This document shows, piece after piece, positions 44,267 through 52,355 of a DNA stretch of 64,000 bases. The notes beneath the pieces are model-generated. The model worked only from the letters and a program-made list of their open reading frames with translations. It had not been told where the DNA came from and ran no database searches. The DNA lies in contig NZ_JAMWZB010000001.1 in NCBI RefSeq assembly GCF_024305035.1, positions 112,125 through 176,124 of the forward strand, written 5' to 3'. A program made the position numbers and the translations under genes. This DNA comes from Algoriphagus sp. GTDB taxonomy: Bacteria > Bacteroidota > Bacteroidia > Cytophagales > Cyclobacteriaceae. The stretch's first letter is position 1. Every line of letters starts with the position of its first letter.

Positions 44267-45799
44267 ATGTATCGAATTTTGGGTGATTTGCTGCTATTTC
44301 TTGAAAACAGTAACCGAAATGGGCTGGCACTCATGGCTATTTCGATTTTGTTTTACCTAGCAGTCTTTCACTTTATTCTTTATATCAAAAACAAGGAAAA
44401 GTACTTTTTACATTACAGCATTTACTCCTTGGTCAATGCGGTGGCTTTGATTGGAAGGCCTTACCGAAGTTTTTTAAAGGATATTTATTTTTCTTTTCCC
44501 GAATTTTTTAGACTGACCATTACTCCGTTACAATTTATCAGCTTTATTGTCTTCTCTTTTTTCTTGATTGAGATTTTACAACTGAAATCCTACTATCCCA
44601 AATTCATCAAATTTTACCTCCGATATACCGTTTTCATTTCCTTGGTTTATTTGGTATTTTTTTTAGGAATTTTTATTTGGGATGGCTACCAATTGATGAG
44701 ACAGTTTTACTTCTTCGGGTTTATGCCAATCACGTTTGTGTTTATGCTCATTGGAATTTTCCTGATCATCCGAACTGAGGAAAAAGTAAAAGGCCCGATT
44801 CTTTGTGGTTTTCTAACCATAGGAATTGCTTCGTTTTTATTTGGGCTACTAGCTGCTGACAGGGGGACTGCCTTTACGGATAAATATTACTACATTTTTT
44901 ACCTAGGTATTTTGATTGAGAATTTTTTCTTTACCTATGCCTTGGCGTTAAAGCAGCGCGTGATTTTTGACGAAAAAATACGAATTCAAAATGAATTGGT
45001 CCTTCGTTATAAAGAGAATGATGATTTGCGAGGTCGATTGAATCGTCAGCTTCAGCATGAAATCATTCAAAAGGAGGAAAAAATAATTGAGCTGGAGTCC
45101 GATGCGGAAACTGAGCGGATGAGTCGAATCAAAGCCCTTTACGAGCGTGAAATCACCGAACTTCATTTGCGCTCACTGCGTAGCCAAATGAATCCTCATT
45201 TTATTTTCAATGCGCTAAATTCGATTAAAGTTTTTCTCATTGACCAAGAGAAGGATCGAGCAATTTTGTATTTGAACCGCTTTTCCAAATTGATCCGCTT
45301 GGTCTTGGAAAGCTCACGAAAAACCAAAATTTCACTCGGAGAGGAGTTAGAGATTGCCCAACTTTATTTAAGCTTGGAATCGATTCGATTTGAAGAAGGA
45401 ATTGAACTTAAACTGGATATAGCAGAGGATGTCCGGCTCAATGAAATTCCAATTCCACCTTTAGTATTGCAGCCTTTTTTTGAAAATGCAATCTGGCATG
45501 GATTAATGACCAAAGTGGGAGAGAAGTGGATTTGTGTTAAGTTAAAAAAGCAGAGGAGTGGTTACCTACTTTCAATTAGGGATAATGGAATCGGTCGGAA
45601 GGCTTCTCAACAAATCAATTCCAAGCGCAAGATGAAAAAGGAATCGATCGGGATGAGTTTGTCCAAAGAAAGGCTGGAGCTTTTCAACCAAAACGAGCGG
45701 GTTTATTATCATTTTGAAATACTCGACCACAAAGAGGGCCCGATGGGGCACGCTGGTACGGAAGTGATTTTTTCTTTGGAGAGTTGGTACTCTACTTAA
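44267..45799 (+). CDS. 7TM sensor histidine kinase (LytS/YehU type), copy 2
   Basis: 510 residues, a tandem paralogue of the kinase at 42758 with the same layout: 7TM region (about 1-227), coiled coil, and kinase domain with NPHFIFNALNSI, PPLVLQPFFENAIWHGLMTK and IRDNGIGRKASQQ. Long stretches of the kinase cores are identical, whereas the membrane regions have diverged, so the copies likely sense different inputs and feed one regulator. It lies 12 bp after copy 1; the regulatory repeat at 45843 begins 43 bp past its stop. Confidence 0.93.
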   Translation: MYRILGDLLLFLENSNRNGLALMAISILFYLAVFHFILYIKNKEKYFLHYSIYSLVNAVALIGRPYRSFLKDIYFSFPEFFRLTITPLQFISFIVFSFFLIEILQLKSYYPKFIKFYLRYTVFISLVYLVFFLGIFIWDGYQLMRQFYFFGFMPITFVFMLIGIFLIIRTEEKVKGPILCGFLTIGIASFLFGLLAADRGTAFTDKYYYIFYLGILIENFFFTYALALKQRVIFDEKIRIQNELVLRYKENDDLRGRLNRQLQHEIIQKEEKIIELESDAETERMSRIKALYEREITELHLRSLRSQMNPHFIFNALNSIKVFLIDQEKDRAILYLNRFSKLIRLVLESSRKTKISLGEELEIAQLYLSLESIRFEEGIELKLDIAEDVRLNEIPIPPLVLQPFFENAIWHGLMTKVGEKWICVKLKKQRSGYLLSIRDNGIGRKASQQINSKRKMKKESIGMSLSKERLELFNQNERVYYHFEILDHKEGPMGHAGTEVIFSLESWYST

Positions 45800-45842
45800 T
45801 TTTCCAGATTTTCAGTTCATCTGGCCCTGTTTTTAGCCTATT

Positions 45843-45874
45843 GTTACAGTAGTAGGATCATTTGTTACAGGATT
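45843..45874 (+). promoter_or_regulatory. LytTR-type direct-repeat operator, site 1
   Basis: GTTACA at 45843-45848 and again at 45864-45869, exactly 21 bp apart, with ATCAT between and GGATT after. The second half-site is 75 bp upstream of the ATG at 45939. The geometry matches known LytTR binding sites; the link to the adjacent regulator is inference. Confidence 0.6.
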
Positions 45875-45938
45875 TTTATCACGATTTTTTTTTGGCGGCT
45901 ACCTTGCCTTCCTCATTTACACCAAAATCAAGACGGCT

Positions 45939-46544
45939 ATGAAAGCACATCAATGGATTAGTTATGCCTGTTTTATCTTCTTGATATTTTCCTCTTGTGG
46001 GGAAACCAAAACCACCAGTCAAACTGAGCAACTGGGGGAAGTTTTAACCCAAAGTGATGGGGAATCTCAGAATTCCAAAACTTGGCTGATGAGGTTGATG
46101 GAAAAGCAGCCTCTATCGCAGGAGGAGTATTTGGAATGGGTACCTGCCACTCTTCAAGGATTTCCTTTGCAATCTAAGGAACCTAAACCGGGATTGAATG
46201 GCTTTATCGCATTTTACAGTCATAAAGAAGGAAAGGAGCATCCCGGGTTGCGACTGGAAGTGATCGATGGTGCAGGATATAATCAGTTTCAACACGTCAA
46301 TGCCGTGTATAAAATGCTAGAAACTGTTCGAAACGAATCTGGAGATGATTTCCGGTCCGAGATCAACGACCACAAAGGTGAGCGAATTCTTTTTGTCAGT
46401 AAAACCAGAAAAGGGCGAAAGGATTTTCAACTTGAATACATTCAAAATCAACGGTACCACGTGGGGATTCTTGGCAATCAAGTGGGGCCGGATAAAATCT
46501 ATGGGGCTTTTGATGAGCTTCAAAACAATCAATTTCCAAACTAA
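45939..46544 (+). CDS. Lipoprotein of a three-paralogue family, copy 1
   Basis: 201 residues. Signal MKAHQWISYACFIFLIFSSCGE with lipobox FSSC, then a low-complexity Ser/Glu/Gln linker and a domain of about 140 residues that starts 'SQEEYLEWVPATLQGF' and has a central LEVIDGAGYNQF and a C-terminal 'QRYHVGILGNQVGPDKIYGAFDEL'. The same pattern (S-x-E-x-L-x-W-hP...V-DG-G...R-x-x-x-I-G) recurs in the next two genes, so they are tandem duplicates. Function unknown. First gene after site 1. Confidence 0.8.
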   Translation: MKAHQWISYACFIFLIFSSCGETKTTSQTEQLGEVLTQSDGESQNSKTWLMRLMEKQPLSQEEYLEWVPATLQGFPLQSKEPKPGLNGFIAFYSHKEGKEHPGLRLEVIDGAGYNQFQHVNAVYKMLETVRNESGDDFRSEINDHKGERILFVSKTRKGRKDFQLEYIQNQRYHVGILGNQVGPDKIYGAFDELQNNQFPN

Positions 46545-46550
46545 CAACTA

Positions 46551-47147
46551 ATGAAAACGCCCAGCTATTTACACCTTATTCTCGGAATTGCTCTTATTGG
46601 ATTAGAAGCTTGCGAGGGAAATAAAAATTCGAAAAATGACTCCGAACCAACCCCTTCAATTCAAACAAGTTCGGATTCAAAAGCTGAAGAAAGTTCTTCT
46701 TCGGTTGCCTCAGGTCCTGTTTCAAAATCGGAACTGCTGGATTGGTTACCCATGAACCATGCGGGATTTACCCGAGAAAAAAATCCATCAACTGAATATG
46801 GAGACCTTCCTAGAGTACAAGTCAGGTATGTTCATGATGAAAATCCTCAGAAGCGATTTACCCTAGATGTTTTGGATGGTAAAGGACCTTTGGTTGTGGC
46901 AGTGAATGGAATGATTAAAGCAAACTTGGGAGAGGAGTATGATGAGCCCTTGCTCGATGGCTATGCCAAAGTCTATGTTTCTAATGGCATCAAAGCTTTT
47001 GAGCGGCATACTCCAGCAGATGGTAAAGCTTTTTTACAGTATGCACTGGATCAACGGTTTTATTTTGATTTTCAGGGAGAGCAAATGAGCCCAGACATTT
47101 TTTGGGAATTCCAAAAAATTTTAGATCCTATCTCTCTTTCTCAATGA
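46551..47147 (+). CDS. Lipoprotein of a three-paralogue family, copy 2
   Basis: 198 residues. Lipobox in GIALIGLEACEG, then a Ser/Glu-rich linker (about 22-58). The domain is the same as in the flanking genes: SKSELLDWLPMNHAGF, FTLDVLDGKGPLVVAV, KVYVSNGIKAFERHTP and LDQRFYFDFQGEQMSPDIFWEFQKIL. It is 6 bp after copy 1 and its stop codon overlaps the start of copy 3 (ATGA). Outer-membrane or periplasmic location is inferred from the lipobox. Confidence 0.8.
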   Translation: MKTPSYLHLILGIALIGLEACEGNKNSKNDSEPTPSIQTSSDSKAEESSSSVASGPVSKSELLDWLPMNHAGFTREKNPSTEYGDLPRVQVRYVHDENPQKRFTLDVLDGKGPLVVAVNGMIKANLGEEYDEPLLDGYAKVYVSNGIKAFERHTPADGKAFLQYALDQRFYFDFQGEQMSPDIFWEFQKILDPISLSQ

Positions 47148-47764
47148 AACGTTATTTCCTCTGGGGCCTATTGATTTTTTCTGCGCTTTGTTGGGGTACA
47201 GCTTGCCAGCGAACCGAGCGTTTCATGGATCGAATAGAACCTCCTGTAAAAGTGATCAATGAATCTCAAAGTCGCCGAGATTCTGGTGGAAATCAAACTG
47301 TAACCGAAGGGATTCCTCTGGAAGAAAAAATACCTATTTCCAAAGAAGTATTGAAAAGCTGGGTGCCTGAAACGGTGGGGGACTATTATCGAATTCAATT
47401 ACTATCAGGTCACCGGGAGGACTCAGGGATTGTTTCTGTTTTGGCGGAATACCAGCATCGTGAATTAAGAGATTTAGGTGTAAAAGTGGAAATAATGGAT
47501 GGAGCAGGGCAAAATGGTTCCATTTTAATTCAGGCGGCAAAAGATCGTCTCAAGCTGGATATCGAAGAGAACAAAGGGGATAAACAAACCCGGATTTACC
47601 TCCGTGAAGGATTGCGAGTTCGGGAATCTGAAAATAAATCTCAGCAGTTTTCAGAGATCGAATTTTTGGATCAAAATCGGTATCTATTCCAAATCAAAGG
47701 CTTTGGGCTTAGTTTATCCCAACTTTGGGATTTTTCATCAAATGCAAGTTTTCATCAACCCTAA
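47144..47764 (+). CDS. Lipoprotein of a three-paralogue family, copy 3
   Basis: About 206 residues from the ATG at 47144, which overlaps the preceding stop as ATGA; the upstream in-frame ATG at 47102 lies inside the previous gene and is not used. Signal MKRYFLWGLLIFSALCWGTACQ has lipobox GTAC. The domain shows ISKEVLKSWVPETVGDYY, VKVEIMDGAGQNGSIL and QNRYLFQIKGFGLSLSQLWDF, aligning with copies 1 and 2. The most divergent of the three. Function unknown. Confidence 0.8.
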   Translation: MKRYFLWGLLIFSALCWGTACQRTERFMDRIEPPVKVINESQSRRDSGGNQTVTEGIPLEEKIPISKEVLKSWVPETVGDYYRIQLLSGHREDSGIVSVLAEYQHRELRDLGVKVEIMDGAGQNGSILIQAAKDRLKLDIEENKGDKQTRIYLREGLRVRESENKSQQFSEIEFLDQNRYLFQIKGFGLSLSQLWDFSSNASFHQP

Positions 47765-47775
47765 TTACTAAAATC

Positions 47776-48276
47776 ATGAAAAAACATGTTCTAATTTTCG
47801 CCATGCTCTTCGGATCCTATTCCCTTTCTGCCCAATCGTTAGAGGGTAGAATTCGGATCGAGGGATTCTCCAATGGTCAGGTTCTCAAAGAAACTGTTCC
47901 TGTTGATTTGTTCAAAAGTTTCAAAGAGAACAAATACAAAATCCTGTTTTCGTACAATGCTGATCAGGTAGGAAAGCGAGGCATTGTTCTTTTTGATATG
48001 AAAACCACGCTGATCAAAGATGGAAAAACGATCCATCACAGCTCCCGTGGAAATTGGCCCTGGCTTCCCGGAGATATGTATGTGCCGATTGAGGCCTTTG
48101 ATTTGATCCCAGCCTTACAGAGTGAAGTTTATGAAATGCCCGTTCCCAGGTTAGATTGGCCTAAGTTGGACTCCAATCTTCCAAAGGGGAAGTACACTGT
48201 ACGACTGGAAATGGTCCCAGTGGGTGAAATCCGAGGATCAGTTTCACCGGTTGAATTCAGCTTTCAAATTGAATGA
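47776..48276 (+). CDS. Secreted protein of unknown function
   Basis: About 166 residues. Signal peptide MKKHVLIFAMLFGSYSLSAQS, then a compact, beta-rich body with DKMK-type strands (KYKILFSYNADQVGKRGIVLFDMKTTL) and a Pro-rich segment (MPVPRLDWPKLDSNLPKGKYTVRLEMVPVGE). Not recognised. The start at 47776 directly precedes the signal peptide. It is the last gene before the terminator at 48303 and follows the lipoprotein triplet by 11 bp, so it is likely co-expressed with them. Confidence 0.78.
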   Translation: MKKHVLIFAMLFGSYSLSAQSLEGRIRIEGFSNGQVLKETVPVDLFKSFKENKYKILFSYNADQVGKRGIVLFDMKTTLIKDGKTIHHSSRGNWPWLPGDMYVPIEAFDLIPALQSEVYEMPVPRLDWPKLDSNLPKGKYTVRLEMVPVGEIRGSVSPVEFSFQIE

Positions 48277-48302
48277 TTTTAACCATTTGATGAAATTGAA
48301 AG

Positions 48303-48331
48303 GTCCTAAATTAATTTTAGGACTTTTTTTT
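48303..48331 (+). terminator. Terminator of the lipoprotein operon
   Basis: GTCCTAAA (48303-48310) pairs with TTTAGGAC (48316-48323), followed by a run of T. Confidence 0.88.
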
Positions 48332-48458
48332 ATTCTGAAAGGTCATCTACCCAAAGCTATGATGCATAATTGATAGGATTAGGTGGGATTTTTTCATCCG
48401 AACCTAGGATTAAACAGGAGTTTTACATCGATTTAAATTTTAACCAAAGGTATCAGTT

Positions 48459-50432
48459 ATGAAAAAATCCATTAAAAACCAGATCAATTTTAGTTTGACC
48501 AAACTGGTCATTCTAGTGCTTTTTTTAACATTCAGTCTTCAGGGACAGGGACAAATAAACCCACGAACCAAGAAAAAGACGGAATCAAAAATCCCTCTTA
48601 AACGAGAACCAAAAACAGCACCCATTAAGCGAGACCCTAAAACTGGAGCTCCTATTTATGAATTACAGCCCATGACTGTCATTACATCAGTGACCCCTAT
48701 GGATGTATTTGCCACAATTACTGAAGGGAGCCCCACCTCCACCGGGGGAAGGAAAAGTCTAATGGCAATCAACAGCGGTTCACTTAGCGATACGCATAAC
48801 TCCGATGTACGAAAATTAAGTGATCGGAATACTTCGACCGCTTATTGTACCCGGGAACGACTAAACCTAGAGTCTAAAATTAAGAGATTCGAAGAAATGC
48901 CGGTAGGCTCAAGACCGGATTGGTTGAAGCCAGGAATAATTTTAAAGGCAAGAAGTTTTGTCAATGGCTCCTATCAAATCGAGGAAAATTATGATCGATA
49001 TCCCATAACCATTTCCACGCCAGACCTACGTAATGTAAGTAAGACTTACATTACGATTCCGGATCCCCGGCAAAAATCTAAAATCTCTGAGGCGGAAAAT
49101 CAGCTGATTTCCCAAAATGCGAGTCCGGTGGCTGCTAATATGAGTTTTAGAATGACCGAGATAAAAAGTCGGGAAGACTTAAGCTTTAAGCTTACCGGTA
49201 GGTACTCAGGTGGATTAGGTTCATTTGCAGCTTCGTTAGGTATAGAGGCAGGAACACAGAAAAACTACCATTATTATTTGGTAGAATTTAGCCAATATAT
49301 GTTTTCACTTGAAGTGGATGGTCTTGATGCGGAGGCTGTTTTCAAAACTTCGGACCCGGTGCCTTATAAAGATTACGTTTATATCTCAAAAGTAGACTAT
49401 GGGAGAAAAGGAGGGGTGCTCTTTAAAAGTAAACGATCTATACAAGAGTATGGCGCTACAGTAACTGCTAGCTCTGGTTTTTCAGGTATTTCAAAAACAG
49501 AATTAAATGCCCTATACAGTCAACTCTATGACAATAGCGAAGTAGAGATCAAAGCATTTATGTATGGAGGTACAAGTTCTAGTGCAGCAAATACCATTGT
49601 AGATGTACAGGATGAAGGAATCCCAAATATTGGAAATTGGATTACCTCCCAGCCAGGGAATCACAGATATGCTTTACCCATTGGATTTGAATTAAAAAAC
49701 CTATGGAATCAGCAAGTGGGTATGGACAATTCGATGATTCAGGAAATTGAAACCTGCGTGGAAAAACGAAATTACCAATTGAAAATGACGTTAACAGATA
49801 TCCAAAATGTCGATGGTCGAGATGGGGGTGGAGATGACCCAGATGATTACGGGTTGCAAATGGCAGTAGTTCTCAAAGCCCAGGGAAAAGTATTTCAACC
49901 CAGCAGTACCCAAATCAACAAATTCCCAGGGGCCCCCTGTGGTTTTGGCGATCCTAGCCGAAACCAAATATCTGGTCCTTACACCTGCTGGATGGGTGGA
50001 GGAGTAAATAAGCAACTTCATGTTCGGGAGAATCGAACCTCTCGGGACCCTTTTCAAATCAACAACACCCTTATTTTTGATATTCCATGGGATGCTTACA
50101 CCGATCCAAAACAGGAAATGAAAATCTACACCTGGTTAAAGGAATATACTGGATCAAATGATAAAGTAATCCACGACAGTTCTATAGGGGTAGAGTTAAG
50201 AGAAGTTCTGGATGTTTTGTCTGGAATCAAAGCTTTAAATCCTACCAAAACTTTTCCTGATGGACAAATTGCTCAGGGTGCCTACCGGTTTTCAGATTTT
50301 GGAGCTACCCATACTCTTTGGTTGACCAATGTTCCGGATACGGGTGGTAAATACATTCTTGAAGGTCCCATTAAAGCAGGAAATGCAGGTGAAAAAGCAG
50401 CTATTTGGGTTCGCTTTGAATTGCTGAATTAA
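48459..50432 (+). CDS. Thiol-activated-cytolysin-family protein (CDC-like pore former)
   Basis: 657 residues. Signal peptide (about 1-32), then a basic repeat region (about 35-66, KREPKTAP / KRDPKTGAP). Residues about 140-430 match the cholesterol-dependent cytolysin core: LKPGIILKARSFVNGSY, YPITISTPDL, FSQYMFSLEVDG, the hallmark YVYISKVDYGR (about 307-316), EVEIKAFMYGGTSSSA and the QPG...PIGFELKNL end. The canonical C-terminal undecapeptide (ECTGLAWEWWR) is absent; instead residues 435-657 form another beta-rich domain. This fits Bacteroidota CDC-like proteins, which can need a partner and proteolytic activation. Targets unknown. Confidence 0.85.
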   Translation: MKKSIKNQINFSLTKLVILVLFLTFSLQGQGQINPRTKKKTESKIPLKREPKTAPIKRDPKTGAPIYELQPMTVITSVTPMDVFATITEGSPTSTGGRKSLMAINSGSLSDTHNSDVRKLSDRNTSTAYCTRERLNLESKIKRFEEMPVGSRPDWLKPGIILKARSFVNGSYQIEENYDRYPITISTPDLRNVSKTYITIPDPRQKSKISEAENQLISQNASPVAANMSFRMTEIKSREDLSFKLTGRYSGGLGSFAASLGIEAGTQKNYHYYLVEFSQYMFSLEVDGLDAEAVFKTSDPVPYKDYVYISKVDYGRKGGVLFKSKRSIQEYGATVTASSGFSGISKTELNALYSQLYDNSEVEIKAFMYGGTSSSAANTIVDVQDEGIPNIGNWITSQPGNHRYALPIGFELKNLWNQQVGMDNSMIQEIETCVEKRNYQLKMTLTDIQNVDGRDGGGDDPDDYGLQMAVVLKAQGKVFQPSSTQINKFPGAPCGFGDPSRNQISGPYTCWMGGGVNKQLHVRENRTSRDPFQINNTLIFDIPWDAYTDPKQEMKIYTWLKEYTGSNDKVIHDSSIGVELREVLDVLSGIKALNPTKTFPDGQIAQGAYRFSDFGATHTLWLTNVPDTGGKYILEGPIKAGNAGEKAAIWVRFELLN

Positions 50433-50441
50433 TCAAAATCG

Positions 50442-50463
50442 CCCCTCTGCTTAGTTGGAGGGG
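50442..50463 (+). terminator. Stem-loop after the cytolysin gene
   Basis: CCCCTC (50442-50447) pairs with GAGGGG (50458-50463), 10 bp past the stop codon. No strong T-run follows, so it may terminate inefficiently or only protect the mRNA end. Confidence 0.5.
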
Positions 50464-50467
50464 TGAT

Positions 50468-50499
50468 GTTACCATTTTTATATCATTTGATACATTATT
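50468..50499 (+). promoter_or_regulatory. LytTR-type direct-repeat operator, site 2
   Basis: GTTACC (50468-50473) and GATACA (50489-50494), 21 bp apart, with ATCAT between; a slightly degenerate version of site 1. It is 66 bp upstream of the ATG at 50555. Confidence 0.5.
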
Positions 50500-50554
50500 G
50501 ATATCCCATTTTTAGCTCAAACGAGAACTTTATCCCATCAAAATTTGAACGACC

Positions 50555-51364
50555 ATGAAAAAATCAATTTTAATCTTGCTGGCGCTGGTTTGCAGTGTCC
50601 CGATGGCGGAGGCTCAATTTCTCAAAAATCTTAAAAAAAGAGTTGAGGAACGAACCAAAGAAGTCATTGAATATAAAACTGCCGATAAGGCGGGTCAAAT
50701 GACTGAAAATGCTTTGGACAAAATCCTTAATCCAAATCTAGAAGGATTGATGAAAGGTGGGGGTAAAGGGAAGCCCGTGGACGTTGCCGAACTCCCTGAT
50801 ACTTATTATTTCGAATACCGCTATGCGATGAAAATGTCCACTTCTGCCGGTGAAATGCAGTTTGATTATTTCCTCAACCCCAATGAGTCCTACCTGGGCT
50901 ACAAAATGGATATGGGAATGGATTTTTTTTCGATCATCGATGAAGACAGAAAAGTCATTGTGAACTACATCGACGGGAACCCCATCGCCACTTCAATGGA
51001 TCTTGCCGAAAACATGGATAACCAAGAAGAAGAGTACATGGAAGAATATCAAGATTTTACCCTTACTGAGCTTCCAAACAAGGAGTTTCTGGGCTATGAC
51101 TGCATCGGCAGGCAAATGGAAAATGAGCAGTACAAGTTCACGGTCTATTTTGCCACTGACATGCCCGCCAATTTTGATAATGTTTTTAAAAACACACAAG
51201 GAAATCTTCCTCCAGAGATGCAGCGCTTTGTAGAAGAGCATCAAGGTAGTCTGATGATGTATATGGAGATGGAGGACAAGGAAAACAAAGGCAAAAAAAA
51301 CGGAAGTGCCACCATGGAATGTGTCGCTTTTGAATCCTATGAATACACAATTTCTAATCGATAA
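50555..51364 (+). CDS. DUF4412-type exported protein
   Basis: 269 residues. Signal peptide MKKSILILLALVCSVPMAEAQ, an amphipathic basic helix (FLKNLKKRVEERTKEVIEYK), then the beta-rich DUF4412 body (YYFEYRYAMKMSTSAGEMQFDYFLN; KEFLGYDCIGRQMENEQYKFTVYFATDMP). Met-rich acidic strands are typical. It is a paralogue of the truncated gene at the left end of the window. Function unknown. First gene after site 2, with the run continuing to 60762 with short gaps. Confidence 0.85.
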   Translation: MKKSILILLALVCSVPMAEAQFLKNLKKRVEERTKEVIEYKTADKAGQMTENALDKILNPNLEGLMKGGGKGKPVDVAELPDTYYFEYRYAMKMSTSAGEMQFDYFLNPNESYLGYKMDMGMDFFSIIDEDRKVIVNYIDGNPIATSMDLAENMDNQEEEYMEEYQDFTLTELPNKEFLGYDCIGRQMENEQYKFTVYFATDMPANFDNVFKNTQGNLPPEMQRFVEEHQGSLMMYMEMEDKENKGKKNGSATMECVAFESYEYTISNR

Positions 51365-51369
51365 AAACC

Positions 51370-51978
51370 ATGAACTGCAAAAGCAAACTACTACTCTTAG
51401 TATTCAGTATTTTCATTTTTTCATGTCAGAAGGAGGATGACATGGAGCCTTTTGACTATGAATATTTTTCCGTCGATGTCACCGGTGATGTCACTGGAAG
51501 CATTGTTTACGATGAATCCAAGTATGTAGGGACCGAAGGGGAAACTTTGTTGACCGATGATTTTGATACGTATTTAATGGTTACGGCTACGGAATTTGAC
51601 CGAACGATGACCCTTAATTTTTATCCGCCGGATGATAACCCTAGAGCGGGGGATGTACTCTCGGTAACGATTAAAGCTCCCGAACTTAAGCCTTGGGCCC
51701 AATCCAATGATTATACCACCGCTTACATCAATCAATTGCAGCAATACGATAGCTATGCAATCGTCAGCTATTGGAATGATGCCGAAGAGCGGGATTATGT
51801 GTCTTATTATCGATTTGAAAACACCTCCAATTCGGTCATGATCCAAACCGAAGGGGATATGCTTACCGGAGAGGTGGCATCCATGACTTTGGCTACGTTT
51901 AACGGCTCTCATCAAATCACCATCAGAGACTTTACTTTCCGAATGAGACCGGGAGATGAAGGATTGACTATGGACTAA
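51370..51978 (+). CDS. Lipoprotein of unknown function
   Basis: 202 residues. Signal MNCKSKLLLLVFSIFIFSCQK with lipobox IFSC. The body is beta-rich (YFSVDVTGDVTGSIVYDESKY; TMTLNFYPPDDNPRAGDVLSVTIKAPE; NGSHQITIRDFTFRMRPGDE) and resembles small Bacteroidota surface lipoproteins with an immunoglobulin-like fold, but no specific family is recognised. The gene starts 5 bp after the DUF4412 gene and 11 bp before the DUF4870 gene. Confidence 0.78.
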   Translation: MNCKSKLLLLVFSIFIFSCQKEDDMEPFDYEYFSVDVTGDVTGSIVYDESKYVGTEGETLLTDDFDTYLMVTATEFDRTMTLNFYPPDDNPRAGDVLSVTIKAPELKPWAQSNDYTTAYINQLQQYDSYAIVSYWNDAEERDYVSYYRFENTSNSVMIQTEGDMLTGEVASMTLATFNGSHQITIRDFTFRMRPGDEGLTMD

Positions 51979-51989
51979 TTATAAAAACT

Positions 51990-52340
51990 ATGCAAGAATC
52001 TAAAGAACATTTAACGGTAGCCTCCTCTCCTGAGGGGAAAACAGAGGCGATCATTGCTTACATCACGGTGATTGGTTTGATTATCGCATTTGTAATGAAC
52101 AATGAGAAAAAGTATCCCTTTACTAAGTTTCACATCAAGCAATCCTTGGGCTTGGTAGTGGTCGGTTTGGTCCTGGTGATTATTAGTTTGATCCCCATTC
52201 TGGGTTGGATTATTTATCTGTTAGGCTTGGTGGTGATGATTTACATGTGGGTGATGGGCTTGATTCACGCCGTAAACGGTCGGATGGAACCAGTCCCCAT
52301 TTTGGGAGATCGTTTTGAAGAATGGTTTAAAAACTTTTAA
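51990..52340 (+). CDS. DUF4870 (Tic20-like) membrane protein
   Basis: 116 residues with a soluble N-terminus and three TM helices (IIAYITVIGLIIAFVMN; LGLVVVGLVLVIISLIPILGW; IYLLGLVVMIYMWVMGLIHAV). The linker NNEKKYPFTKFHIKQSLGL and closing 'NGRMEPVPILGDRFEEWF' are typical DUF4870 signatures. The family's role is not established, though related proteins are called import components. It sits between exported proteins. Confidence 0.9.
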   Translation: MQESKEHLTVASSPEGKTEAIIAYITVIGLIIAFVMNNEKKYPFTKFHIKQSLGLVVVGLVLVIISLIPILGWIIYLLGLVVMIYMWVMGLIHAVNGRMEPVPILGDRFEEWFKNF

Positions 52341-52355
52341 TCTAATTTTTTAACC

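Noticed and set aside
48346..48380. A weak GATAGGATT similar to the LytTR second half-site before the cytolysin gene
   Set aside because: The best upstream partner is 26 bp away rather than 21 and matches poorly.
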